Shown here: in pieces, positions 7,125 through 15,771 of the stretch
Position numbering within the stretch: position 1 is the first letter of the stretch
Layout: every line of letters starts with the position of its first letter
From: Gammaproteobacteria bacterium
GTDB taxonomy: Bacteria; Pseudomonadota; Gammaproteobacteria; JADZEE01
Direction of reading: 5' to 3'
Length of the DNA: 64,000 nucleotides
Assembly: GCA_020850735.1 (NCBI GenBank)
Contig: JADZEE010000051.1
Location: 32,982 to 96,981 of the forward strand
Notes under the pieces: model-generated
The model's input: the letters and a program-made list of their open reading frames with translations, nothing else
The model's database searches: none
What the model was told of the DNA's origin: nothing
Program-made: the position numbers and the translations under genes

Positions 7125-9359
7125 TTACCACTCTGACAGACGCCGGATCTCCGCCGTGGACCAGCGTTGATGCGCGACCTGTTCGCCGCCGAGGGCGAGC
7201 AGCACGGCGATCGCGGTGTGCGGGTGGGCATCGGCAAGGCGGTCGAAGGCGGCGCGATCGAAAATGAGCAGCTCGGCGGGGGTGATCGCGATGGCGGCGG
7301 CCGCACGCGGTCCCGGCTCGATGAACGCCAGCTCGCCGAAAAAAGTGCCGGGACCGCACTTGGCCAGGCGCTTGTGATGGTGCGCGGTGGTCGGCAGCAG
7401 GATGTCGACCTCACCCTGCAGGACGGCGTAGAGCTGGTCGCCGTGCTCGCCGACCGCGAACACCGTCTCGCCCGCCGCGACGCTGCGCGCCGTGCACACA
7501 GCGGCGAGATGTTCGAGGCGCGCGGGCGTCAGGCTGCGGCCGAGCTCGTTCGCCGCGAGCTCGAGGCGGCGACTGACGACGGTCGGTTTGGCGCCGACCT
7601 CGTCGAGCAGTGCATCCTCGGCGTGCTCCAGCGCCTCGTCGAGGCCGTTGAACGTCTGCACGACGAAGCGCGCGGTCGGACTCACCGTGCGCAGGGTCTC
7701 CTCGACCCGGTGGCCGAGACCGATGCCCCAGTGCACGTTGCAGAACAGCAACTGCCCCCCGTTGCGGTCGATCTGCACCGCCATCTGCTGGAGGATCTTG
7801 ACGCCCGTGAGGTCCACCTGGCTGACGCGCCGCAGGTGCAGGATCACCCAGGCCGGCCGGCACAGATCGGGCATGAGCTCTTCATAGAGCCGGTCGGCGG
7901 TGGCGAAGAACAGGTTCCCGCGCAGTTCGTAGAGCACGATGCGGTCGCCGTGCGCGGCGAGCAGCTCCCGTTCGGCCTGGGTGCGGGCGCGCACCGAGCG
8001 CAGGTCGATGCCGGTCGAGCGCCGGTGCACCACCGGTGCGCGGATCTGCGCACGCATGAACAGAATGATCGCGATGGCGACTCCGACCGCGATGGCGGCG
8101 ACGAGATCGTAAGCGACGGTGACGGTGGTCACCACCAGGGTGATGATCCCGTCCATGCGTGTGCGCCGGCGTTTTAGCCAGGCGGGCAGATCCCGCTCGA
8201 GCATGTGCACGGCGACCGAGACGATGATGCCGGACAGTACCGCGATCGGCAGTGCTCGGCCGATGCCACCGCCGACCAACACCATGACGACGAAGGCGAG
8301 ACCACACACCAGCGCGGCCCAGCGTCGCCCGCCCGCGCGCAGCGCCACCAGCGTGGCGCCGGTCGTTGCGGAGCCGCCCATACCACCGGCGCAGCCGGTC
8401 GCGAGCATGCCCACGCCCTGCGCGAACAGCTCGCGCGCCGAGTTGTGCCGGGTCTCCGTGGTGACGTCCGAGATGACTGCCACCAGCAGCGTGTTGATCG
8501 AGGTGAGCAGGGCGAAAGCGAGCGCGGAGATCGCGATCACCTGCCATGGCAGCGCGCCGAGCGTGTTCAGGTCGAGGCCGAGATCGCCGACGGCTAACCG
8601 CGGCAGGCCGCCGATGAGCCACTGCGCGGGCGGCTCGCCGGGACCGAACATCGTCGCCACGTGGAACAGCACGGTGCCGCCGACGAGGCCCGCGATGACA
8701 CCGGGTACGGCCGGGATCAGTCTGGGGCCGTAATGCACGAGCAGCAGCGTGGCGAACGCGACGCAGGCCGGCAGCCAGCGCCAGTCTTCCCAGACGTCGT
8801 CGACGCCGCGGCCCGACAGCGGGCCGAACTGCGATTTGAACATCAGCAGCGCCGAGCCGGTCATGAAACCGGCGACGACCGGATAGGGAATGAACTTCAC
8901 CAGGGTCCCGCCGCCCGACAGTCCGATCAGCATCTGCATGATGCCGGCGAGGATGGTGACGGCAGCGAGTGCCGGCAGCAGCGCGGCTCCCTGCAGACCG
9001 GATGCCATCAACGCAGTGGTGGTGCCCGACAGGAGCACCAGCGCGGGTCCGGTCGGTGCGCTGATGAGACCGTTGGCGCAGCCGATGACGCCGGCCGAGG
9101 TACTGAGGATGGCCGCACCGATGAGGCCCATCATCGCGCCCTGCGCCGCGGGCAGCCCGGCCAGGGTGGCCAGCGCGACCCCGAAGGCCATGGCCTGCGG
9201 CAGCACCACCGCCGCCGCGGCCATGCCGCCCCACGCATCGCCCGCGCCTGGTTTTTGCATGGGGGCGGCCGTCCGGGGCGAGTCCGCCGGTCCTGACGCG
9301 CTCAAGACGGGCTTACCCCGGTGCGCGCGCGTGGTGGCGCGAGCGCCGATGATCCGCAC
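7125..9359 (-). CDS. SulP-family anion transporter fused to STAS and cyclic-nucleotide-binding domains
   Basis: Inner-membrane SLC26/SulP transporter, probably for sulfate, bicarbonate or another anion. Domain order: a transmembrane transport domain (about residues 45-430, with the LPQAMAFG signature in the first helix), a STAS domain (about 480-590, with LRRVSQVDLTGVKIL), then a C-terminal cNMP-binding domain (about 620-735, with GEHGDQLYAVLQGEV and GTFFGELAF). The cNMP module suggests gating by cAMP, cGMP or a related ligand. An internal ATG at 9260 would begin just before the first helix and is equally possible; neither start has a clear ribosome site. The product is 744 aa from the first ATG. 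Confidence 0.88.
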   Translation of the reverse strand: MRIIGARATTRAHRGKPVLSASGPADSPRTAAPMQKPGAGDAWGGMAAAAVVLPQAMAFGVALATLAGLPAAQGAMMGLIGAAILSTSAGVIGCANGLISAPTGPALVLLSGTTTALMASGLQGAALLPALAAVTILAGIMQMLIGLSGGGTLVKFIPYPVVAGFMTGSALLMFKSQFGPLSGRGVDDVWEDWRWLPACVAFATLLLVHYGPRLIPAVPGVIAGLVGGTVLFHVATMFGPGEPPAQWLIGGLPRLAVGDLGLDLNTLGALPWQVIAISALAFALLTSINTLLVAVISDVTTETRHNSARELFAQGVGMLATGCAGGMGGSATTGATLVALRAGGRRWAALVCGLAFVVMVLVGGGIGRALPIAVLSGIIVSVAVHMLERDLPAWLKRRRTRMDGIITLVVTTVTVAYDLVAAIAVGVAIAIILFMRAQIRAPVVHRRSTGIDLRSVRARTQAERELLAAHGDRIVLYELRGNLFFATADRLYEELMPDLCRPAWVILHLRRVSQVDLTGVKILQQMAVQIDRNGGQLLFCNVHWGIGLGHRVEETLRTVSPTARFVVQTFNGLDEALEHAEDALLDEVGAKPTVVSRRLELAANELGRSLTPARLEHLAAVCTARSVAAGETVFAVGEHGDQLYAVLQGEVDILLPTTAHHHKRLAKCGPGTFFGELAFIEPGPRAAAAIAITPAELLIFDRAAFDRLADAHPHTAIAVLLALGGEQVAHQRWSTAEIRRLSEW

Positions 9360-9543
9360 CGGCCGGCAGCGGAACGGGCATCTCGATTCGACAAGTTGGT
9401 GAGCATCGCGGGAAGCTATACACCGGTGCCCGGCGCCGGCAGTTGATGCAGGTCATCGAGCGCCGTGCCAGGCTGTCACTAAATATAGCACCGGCGCCCG
9501 ACCACGCGGGTGCGTCCGTCAGCGTCAGGTAGGGAGAAGCAAC

Positions 9544-11019
9544 ATGTTCGAAACAGCGGAGCTCGGCCGCAAGGTCGACAAGAAAACGTTCGCCGCCGAG
9601 GAACCGAAGCTGCACACGGCGCTGCTCGAAGTGCAGCGCACACTGCGCGAGGCGACCTTTCCGGTCATCGTCATCGTCTCCGGGGTGGAAGGGGCCGGCA
9701 AGGGCGAGGTCGTCAATCTCCTCAACAAGTGGCTCGATGCGCGCGGGATCCAGACCTACGCGTTCTGGGACGAGAGCGAGGAAGAACGCGAGCGGCCACG
9801 CTACTGGCGCTTCTGGCGCGCACTGCCGCCGCGCGGCACGGTCGGTATCATGTTCGGGTCCTGGTATACCCAGCCGATCGTGCGCAACGTGTTCGAGCAA
9901 ATCGACGCCGATGCCTACGAGCGCGAACTGCACCGCATCGTCGAATTCGAGCAGCTCCTCATCGACGACGGCGCGCTGATCGTCAAGTTCTGGTTTCATC
10001 TGACCAAGAAGGATCAGCGGAAGCGTCTCGAGGAGGAACTCGGCGGCAAGGCCGCGTCGCCGCAGCTGAAGAAGTTTTCCAAGCATTACAAGCGTTTCGC
10101 CGCGGTGTCCGAGCGTGCGATCCGGGTCACCGACACCGGCCCGTCGCCCTGGTACGTCATCGAGGCCGCAGACCGGCGTTACCGCGATCTCACCGTCGGG
10201 CGCACGTTGCTCGCGGCCATCGAGCGCCGCCTGCAGCGGGCGCAGGCGGCGCACGAGCCGCCCGGGTCCAAACCGCCGCCGGCGCCGCTGTCCAAAGAGA
10301 GCGCGCTGACGGTGCTCGACCAGGTCGATCTGGCGCGCACGCTGTCCACCAGGAACTACGCCAAGCAACTCGCCCGCTACCAGGCACGCCTGCGGCAGCT
10401 GGCGTGGAAAGCCAAGCAGCAGAAGCGCAACACCGTGCTCGTGTTCGAGGGCTGGGACGCGGCCGGCAAGGGGGGCGCGATCCGCCGCGTGACGGCGGCG
10501 ATGGACGCACGGCTGTTCCGGGTGATCTCGGTGGCGGCACCGACCGACGAAGAAAAGGCGCAGCACTACCTGTGGCGTTTCTGGCGCCACCTGCCGCGCG
10601 CCGGCTATGTGACGATCTACGATCGCTCGTGGTACGGCCGCGTGCTGGTCGAGCGGGTCGAGGGTTTCGCGCGCGAGGACGAGTGGCTGCGTGCCTACCA
10701 GGAGATCAACGACTTCGAGGAACAACTCGCCGAGCATGGGGTCGTGCTGGCGAAGTTCTGGCTCCATATCAGTACGGAGGAACAGCTCCGGCGCTTCAAG
10801 GAGCGCGAGATGATCGAATGGAAGCAGCACAAGATCACCGCCGAGGACTGGCGCAATCGCGAGAAGTGGGAGCCCTATGAGGCGGCGGTCAACGACATGG
10901 TCGCCCGCACCAGCACGGACTACGCGCCATGGTCGCTCATCGGCGGCAACGACAAGCGCTGTGCGCGCGTGGACGTGGTGAGGACGGTGTGTGAACGGCT
11001 GGAGGCGGCGCTGGACTGA
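9544..11019 (+). CDS. pap: Polyphosphate:AMP phosphotransferase (two-domain PPK2)
   Basis: Transfers phosphate from polyphosphate to AMP to make ADP, or works in the related PPK2 direction. The 491-residue protein has two PPK2 domains in tandem, the arrangement of class II enzymes. The N-terminal domain carries a Walker A-like GVEGAGKGEVVN and the C-terminal domain GWDAAGKGGAIRRV, each followed by a basic lid and the YDRSWYGR-type motif, which is intact in the second half and altered in the first. The ATG has AGGGAGAAG upstream. It is divergent from the SulP transporter. The intervening 184 bp includes an A+T-rich stretch around 9478-9487 that may hold the promoter. Confidence 0.92.
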   Translation: MFETAELGRKVDKKTFAAEEPKLHTALLEVQRTLREATFPVIVIVSGVEGAGKGEVVNLLNKWLDARGIQTYAFWDESEEERERPRYWRFWRALPPRGTVGIMFGSWYTQPIVRNVFEQIDADAYERELHRIVEFEQLLIDDGALIVKFWFHLTKKDQRKRLEEELGGKAASPQLKKFSKHYKRFAAVSERAIRVTDTGPSPWYVIEAADRRYRDLTVGRTLLAAIERRLQRAQAAHEPPGSKPPPAPLSKESALTVLDQVDLARTLSTRNYAKQLARYQARLRQLAWKAKQQKRNTVLVFEGWDAAGKGGAIRRVTAAMDARLFRVISVAAPTDEEKAQHYLWRFWRHLPRAGYVTIYDRSWYGRVLVERVEGFAREDEWLRAYQEINDFEEQLAEHGVVLAKFWLHISTEEQLRRFKEREMIEWKQHKITAEDWRNREKWEPYEAAVNDMVARTSTDYAPWSLIGGNDKRCARVDVVRTVCERLEAALD

Positions 11020-11037
11020 GAGCTTTAGAATGCCCAC

Positions 11038-11481
11038 ATGCGAGCCGGGATCGGGGCTGACCACGGCGGGGCGCGACGGCGGCGATGCGGCGGCAGGGTC
11101 ACCGTGCTCGTCCTGTTCGTGCTCGTGCTGGGCGCGATCGTCTACTGGCGCAGCTCCTCGCCGCCTGCCGCCGCGGTGTATTGCAGTGAGCACACGCCGC
11201 CGCCTGCCGGCACGGTGGTCATGCTGAGCACCACCTGGTGTCCCTACTGTGCCCGCGCGCGCGCGTTTTTTTCCGAGCACGCAATCGCCTTCTGCGAATA
11301 CGACACCGAGCACTCCGCGCGCGGGGCCGCGCTGTACACGCATTTCAACGGCCGCGGCGTACCGGTCATCATCGCCGGCGGCGAGGTGATGCACGGCTTC
11401 AACCCCGGGCGGATCGAGGACGTCGTTCGCGGGCGCGCCAGCGTGCCGCTGCAGGACTGGCCGGGGATGCGGGGGCAATGA
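11038..11481 (+). CDS. Membrane-anchored glutaredoxin-like protein
   Basis: A single transmembrane helix (about residues 21-37) after a very basic N-terminus is followed by a glutaredoxin-fold domain with the redox motif Cys68-Pro-Tyr-Cys71 in STTWCPYC and the cis-proline motif GVPVIIAGG. The basic N-terminus predicts that the domain faces the periplasm, where it could reduce or isomerise thiols. An internal ATG would cut into the domain, so the first one is kept although no strong ribosome site is visible. It lies 18 bp after the phosphotransferase gene and 40 bp before the NUDIX gene, so the three may be co-transcribed. Confidence 0.8.
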   Translation: MRAGIGADHGGARRRRCGGRVTVLVLFVLVLGAIVYWRSSSPPAAAVYCSEHTPPPAGTVVMLSTTWCPYCARARAFFSEHAIAFCEYDTEHSARGAALYTHFNGRGVPVIIAGGEVMHGFNPGRIEDVVRGRASVPLQDWPGMRGQ

Positions 11482-11521
11482 CCGCGGGCCGTGTCGCGAG
11501 CGTGCGCAGCGGCCGGGCGCG

Positions 11522-12097
11522 ATGACCGACGTGCCAACGGGGACGGGCGTGCGCGCGGTGTACCGCGGCCGGGTCATCGACGTGGACGTGGAAACGGTGC
11601 GTCTGCCGGCGGGCCGGGATGTCGCGCTCGAGATCGTGCGCCATCCGGGCGGCGCCGCCGCGGTGGCCTGTGCGCAGGACGGCCGGGTCTGCCTGCTGCG
11701 CCAATACCGGCATGCGGTGGGCGAGTGGCTTTGGGAGATCCCGGCCGGTCGCATCGATCCGGGTGAAACACCGCTGGCGACCGCGCAGCGCGAGCTCGCA
11801 GAAGAATCGGGCGTGCGCGGGACGCGCTGGCGCAGCCTCGGCACCACTGTCCCGGCGCCGGGTTTCTGTGCCGAGATCATCCACTTGTTCTACACCGAGG
11901 ATCTCCAACACGTGGCGCCGCGTCCCGAGGCCGACGAGCTGTTCGAGGTGCACTGGATCGCGCTCGGCGAGGCCGTCGCGCGGGTATTCGACGGCCGCAT
12001 CAGCGACGCCAAGACCGCCCTCGCGCTGCTGCGCGCGGCACACCTGCGTGGCGTGCTCGCCGCCGGCACGGGCGCGGCGGGCACGCCGGGATTTTGA
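11522..12097 (+). CDS. NUDIX hydrolase, ADP-ribose pyrophosphatase-like
   Basis: Hydrolyses a nucleoside diphosphate linked to another moiety; the closest pattern is ADP-ribose pyrophosphatase. The complete NUDIX box spans residues 76-98 (G-x5-E-x7-REL-x-EE-x-GV), with metal-binding Glu91, Glu94 and Glu95. Upstream sits the typical QYRHAVGEWLWEIPAG segment, and downstream the PGFCAE stretch typical of this subfamily. At 191 aa the length is normal. The substrate cannot be fixed from sequence. It is the last gene of a short plus-strand run and is followed by a hairpin at 12148-12178. Confidence 0.87.
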   Translation: MTDVPTGTGVRAVYRGRVIDVDVETVRLPAGRDVALEIVRHPGGAAAVACAQDGRVCLLRQYRHAVGEWLWEIPAGRIDPGETPLATAQRELAEESGVRGTRWRSLGTTVPAPGFCAEIIHLFYTEDLQHVAPRPEADELFEVHWIALGEAVARVFDGRISDAKTALALLRAAHLRGVLAAGTGAAGTPGF

Positions 12098-12147
12098 GTC
12101 CGTGTGACGGGTGCGGGAGGGCGAGGATCGACGGCGACCGGGGGGAT

Positions 12148-12178
12148 CGCAGGCATCACGTTCCCTGTGATGCCTGCG
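12148..12178. terminator. Bidirectional hairpin terminator
   Basis: A perfect 12-bp stem, CGCAGGCATCAC / GTGATGCCTGCG, with a 7-nt loop lies between the convergent NUDIX and TonB-receptor genes. There is no run of T on either side, so efficiency is uncertain, but its position between two 3' ends fits a shared terminator. Confidence 0.6.
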
Positions 12179-12203
12179 ACGCTTGCCAGGCCGCAGCCGG
12201 GCT

Positions 12204-14840
12204 TCAATCGTAATTCAAGGTCACGGTCAGGCCATAGGTGCGCGGCGCACCGAACAGCGCGAAGGCGATCTCGCCGCCGCGCTGCGTGAACACGTGCGTG
12301 CGGTATTCCTGGTCGAACATGTTCCTGGCCCACACGGCGACTTCGATCAGACCGCCCGGAGTCGTGTAGGCGAGCCGGCTGTCCCACACGTCGTACCCCG
12401 GCGTGAACGCGGCCTTGTTGTTGTCCGGGTCGAAGAAGATGTCGTCCTGATAGCGACCATCGACACGCAGCACCATCTGCGCGCCCGAGGTGAAGCGCCA
12501 GGCGTAGCGGCCCCAGATGCTCGCGCTCCATTCCGGCGCCTGGCGCAGGTGGTTGCCGGCGAACGCCGGGATCAGCGGGCCGCCCGAACCATCGTCACGG
12601 GGCACGGTGGGCGAGAAATCCGTGAATCTCGCGTCCAGATAGGCGGCGGTGGCACCGATCTCGAGCCCCTCGAACGGTACGGCGAGCAGTTCCAGCTCCA
12701 CGCCCTTGGTCTCGGCGGTGCCGGCGTTCTGGGTGATGAATTCACCGAACAGCCCGCCGACCGGGAGGAAGAACTCGGTGACCTGCAGGTCCTCGTAGTC
12801 GGTCCAGAACGCCGTGGCGTTGGCCTGCAGATGCTGATCGAACAGGCGGGACTTGAAACCGACCTCGTAGTTGGTCGCCTGTTCGGGGTCGAAGGGCGTG
12901 GTCGCGCGCGCGGCGGTGGACGGCGAACCCGTGAAGCCGCCGCTCTTGAAGCCCTCGGCAATGCTCGCGTACAGCAGCACGTCCTCGGTCAGATCGAAAT
13001 CCAGCGCGAAGCGGCTGCTGAAGTTGGTCCAGGTGTCCTCGGCGCCGACCTGAGTGAAGTTCTGGATCAACGCGGGCACGCCGCTTTCGAGCTGACCGGC
13101 CGCCTTGAAGTCCTTCGTCTCATAGGAGTAGCGGCCGCCGGCCGTGAAGCGGATGCGGTCGGTGACGTCGTAAGTGGCCTGGCCGTAGATCGCCCAGGCG
13201 ATCGTCTCGTTCTTCTGGATGGAGTTCATCAGCGAGCCGCCGGCGATGGCCGGGAAGAAGAAAGTCTCGGTGCGGTTGATGCGCTCCAGAGTGGCGAATA
13301 CGCCGGTGACCCAGTCCATGCGGTCGAAGGCCCGCGACGAGAGCCGCAGCTCCTGGGTGAACTGGGTGGCGTTTTCCTGCGCGATGTCGTTGACGTCGAG
13401 GAAAAAGCCGTCGCTGGCCGGGCCGCCGGGCGCGCCGCTGGCCGCTGGCGGCAGGCCTTCGGAGTCCTCCAGCCAGTCGAACTCGCTGCGGCGCACGGCG
13501 GTGATGGAAGTCAGCGTGACCGGATCGAGCTCGTGCGTGATCTTGGCGCTCACGCCGTAGACGTCGCGGTTCATGTAGCCTTCGCTCTCGGCCAGCGAGT
13601 TGAACGGGTCGCCGGCACCGCCGAAGGCGACGTTGACGGCAATCGGGTCGAGATTGTTGCCGTTGCCGGAGCGGCCGGTGCCGGATACCGGCTCGCGGTT
13701 GGTCGGACCCACGTCGTCGTGGCCGCCGTCGAAGGTGACGAGCGCTTCGGTGCGCTCGCTGGCCTCCCACAGGAACTGGGCGCGCCAGTAGATGCTGTCC
13801 GCGTCGTGCGCGTCTGCGACGCCCGGCATGAGGGACTTGGTGTAGCCGTCGGCGATCCGGCGGCTGAACGAAAGCTTGCCGAACAGATTGTCCGTAATCG
13901 CGCCGTTGATCAGGCCGCGCGTGTCGTAGCGGTCGTAGCGGGCGACGGTCTGTTCGAGGCGGATCTTGAAATCATCACTCGGTTTCATCGTGACCAGGTT
14001 GATGGACCCGCCGATCGAGTTGCGGCCGTACAGAGTGCCCTGGGGACCGCGCAGGACCTCGATCCGCTCGAGGTCGAAGATGTCGAAGATCTGCGCCGTG
14101 CGCGCGGCGATGTAGACATCGTCGACGGACACGACGGTGGAGTCGTTGGCGCCGGCGCCGTCCTCCTTGGTGCTGATGCCGCGCACGGAGATCTCCGGTT
14201 GGCCGGTGCTGAAGTTGCTGATCTGCAGGCCCGGTGTGTGTCCCTGCACGTCGAGAAGATCCGAAAAACCCTGCTCGCGGATCGTCTCGGCGGTGAAGGC
14301 GGAAATCGCCATCGGTACTTCCTGCAGGCTCTGCTCGCGCTTCTGGGCGGTGACCACCACCTCTTCGATGGAGCCGCCCGAACGCCCGGTCGGGGCTGCG
14401 GTGGCTGCGGCCTGCATCGCGACGATGTGGCCGGCGGTCTGGCCGACGCCGTGCGTCGCGCCGGTGCGGATCATCGGCGCGCTCGGTGGCGCATGGCCGT
14501 CGCTGACCATCGTCGCCGGCCGGATGACGATGACGTCGGCGCCGTCGCTGTCGTGCTCCAGGCCCGTGCCCCGGAGCATGCGGTCGATAGCCCGTTCGAT
14601 CGGGTAACGCCCCTGCAGCGCCGGGCTGTTGAAACCCTGTACCTGCCCGGGCGCGTACATGATCTGCACGTCGGCCTGCTCGGCGAAGGTCTTGAGCGCC
14701 TCGTCCAGGGGCTGCGCGGTGATGTGGAAATCGCGGGCCACGTCGGTCGCGAACGCACCGACGGGTGCGAGGAAACCGGCAACGGCAAGGCAGCTGATCC
14801 GGGCCATGCGGCGAGCGCGCCGCGCGAACGATCTGTCCAT
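12204..14840 (-). CDS. TonB-dependent outer-membrane receptor with STN signalling domain
   Basis: Outer-membrane active transporter of 878 aa. The ATG at 14840 follows GGGGGAG. A signal peptide (to about residue 32, ending GAFA) is followed by an STN (secretin/TonB N-terminal) domain at about 38-90, the kind that contacts an anti-sigma factor in the periplasm. Next come a TonB-box-like EEVVVTAQKRE, the plug domain (VRGIS, LRGPQGTLYGRNSIGG) and a beta-barrel that ends in an aromatic-terminated strand. The ligand is unknown; this subgroup includes siderophore and large organic-molecule receptors. The divergent sigma factor and FecR gene make cell-surface signalling the likely control. Confidence 0.92.
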   Translation of the reverse strand: MDRSFARRARRMARISCLAVAGFLAPVGAFATDVARDFHITAQPLDEALKTFAEQADVQIMYAPGQVQGFNSPALQGRYPIERAIDRMLRGTGLEHDSDGADVIVIRPATMVSDGHAPPSAPMIRTGATHGVGQTAGHIVAMQAAATAAPTGRSGGSIEEVVVTAQKREQSLQEVPMAISAFTAETIREQGFSDLLDVQGHTPGLQISNFSTGQPEISVRGISTKEDGAGANDSTVVSVDDVYIAARTAQIFDIFDLERIEVLRGPQGTLYGRNSIGGSINLVTMKPSDDFKIRLEQTVARYDRYDTRGLINGAITDNLFGKLSFSRRIADGYTKSLMPGVADAHDADSIYWRAQFLWEASERTEALVTFDGGHDDVGPTNREPVSGTGRSGNGNNLDPIAVNVAFGGAGDPFNSLAESEGYMNRDVYGVSAKITHELDPVTLTSITAVRRSEFDWLEDSEGLPPAASGAPGGPASDGFFLDVNDIAQENATQFTQELRLSSRAFDRMDWVTGVFATLERINRTETFFFPAIAGGSLMNSIQKNETIAWAIYGQATYDVTDRIRFTAGGRYSYETKDFKAAGQLESGVPALIQNFTQVGAEDTWTNFSSRFALDFDLTEDVLLYASIAEGFKSGGFTGSPSTAARATTPFDPEQATNYEVGFKSRLFDQHLQANATAFWTDYEDLQVTEFFLPVGGLFGEFITQNAGTAETKGVELELLAVPFEGLEIGATAAYLDARFTDFSPTVPRDDGSGGPLIPAFAGNHLRQAPEWSASIWGRYAWRFTSGAQMVLRVDGRYQDDIFFDPDNNKAAFTPGYDVWDSRLAYTTPGGLIEVAVWARNMFDQEYRTHVFTQRGGEIAFALFGAPRTYGLTVTLNYD

Positions 14841-15177
14841 GGTTCTCCCCCTTCTGTGCAAATCGCGAGTGACTGTCACGACCGTGCACTGGCGCTGACG
14901 GCACACTGCCGCCCTGGCCCCCCCAATGCCTGTCGCTTGATACGTACGCAGCAGTCGGGTGATTGCGACAAATTCGATCCTGGCGACCGCCGCGCCTCAT
15001 CCGCGTGCCTTTTTTGCAACAAATGGGGTGCCGCACCGGCGCTGCCGTGGCGACTTCGGGATTCCACGATGGCGGGGTCGCGACCGTGGTGCGTACCATC
15101 CTTAACAGACGTACATGGCGCGCGGCTGCGGCCGCGCGGCGGATCCGCCGCCACGCCATGGCACTGGGGGGAACAGC
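14841..15177. other. Divergent control region between TonB receptor and sigma factor
   Basis: 337 bp without a convincing gene. It holds the receptor's ribosome site (GGGGGAG) at the left, the sigma factor's GGGGGGAA at the right, and an A+T-richer centre (about 14935-15040) with the near-palindrome ATACGTACGC and a TTTTTTGCAACAAAT stretch. Promoters for both directions, including an ECF-dependent one for the receptor, should lie here. I could not pick out the boxes with confidence. Confidence 0.5.
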
Positions 15178-15771
15178 ATGGGGCGTCCAGACCCCGGGAA
15201 TCACCTGCGGCTGGTGGCGACGCCGGCGGTGCCGGACGGCGCCGACGCGGCGGTCCGGCTGCCGTGCGCGGACCGCGACTTCCTCGACATCGTCTTCCTC
15301 AAGAACCGGGGCGCGCTGCGGCGCCACCTGCATCGCTTCGTTGCCAATCGCGACGATGCCGAGGAGATCCTGCAGGAGGCGTACGTACGTTTCGCCGGGC
15401 GCGAGAACCTCGACGCCATCGAGGCCAACGCGCGTGCCTACCTGTTTCGCATCGCGACCAACCTGGTCAACGATCACCTGCGCCGGCGGCGCGTGCAGGC
15501 GGCCGTGTGCGTGAGCCCGGTCGAGGACATCGAGGAACTCGCCGGCACGGTCTGCACCGCCACGCAGGTCGACGGCGAGCGGGCGGTGGAGTCCGTCTAC
15601 CATAGCCTCATGGAGCTCGCACCGCGGGATCGCGCGATATTCGTCATGCACCGGTTCCAGGACATGAGCTGCCCGGAAATCGCGCGCGAGATCGGCGTCA
15701 GCGCGCGCACCGTCGAGCGCAGCATCGGCACGACCCTGGAATACTGCCGGGTCCGACTGGGACGTCGATGA
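15178..15771 (+). CDS. ECF (FecI-type) RNA polymerase sigma factor
   Basis: Extracytoplasmic-function sigma-70 factor of 197 aa. Region 2 spans about residues 35-100 (RDDAEEILQEAYVRF and YLFRIATNLVNDHLRRR, the -10 recognition helix). Region 4 spans about 135-190 (MELAPRDRAIFVMHRFQDMSCPEIAREIGVSARTVERSI, a helix-turn-helix for the -35 element). The ATG at 15178 has GGGGGGAA just before it and is preferred over the upstream frame. It overlaps the FecR gene by 4 bp (ATGA), so the two are translationally coupled. By analogy with FecI it should drive the divergent TonB receptor. Confidence 0.92.
   Translation: MGRPDPGNHLRLVATPAVPDGADAAVRLPCADRDFLDIVFLKNRGALRRHLHRFVANRDDAEEILQEAYVRFAGRENLDAIEANARAYLFRIATNLVNDHLRRRRVQAAVCVSPVEDIEELAGTVCTATQVDGERAVESVYHSLMELAPRDRAIFVMHRFQDMSCPEIAREIGVSARTVERSIGTTLEYCRVRLGRR

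Noticed and set aside
9440..9456. FNR-like TTGATGCAGGTCAT upstream of the polyphosphate phosphotransferase.
   Set aside because: The second half-site matches at only three of five positions.
12183..15605. Very long open frame (1140 codons) on the plus strand.
   Set aside because: Antisense shadow of the TonB receptor in high-G+C DNA; it has no family features and runs into the sigma-factor gene.
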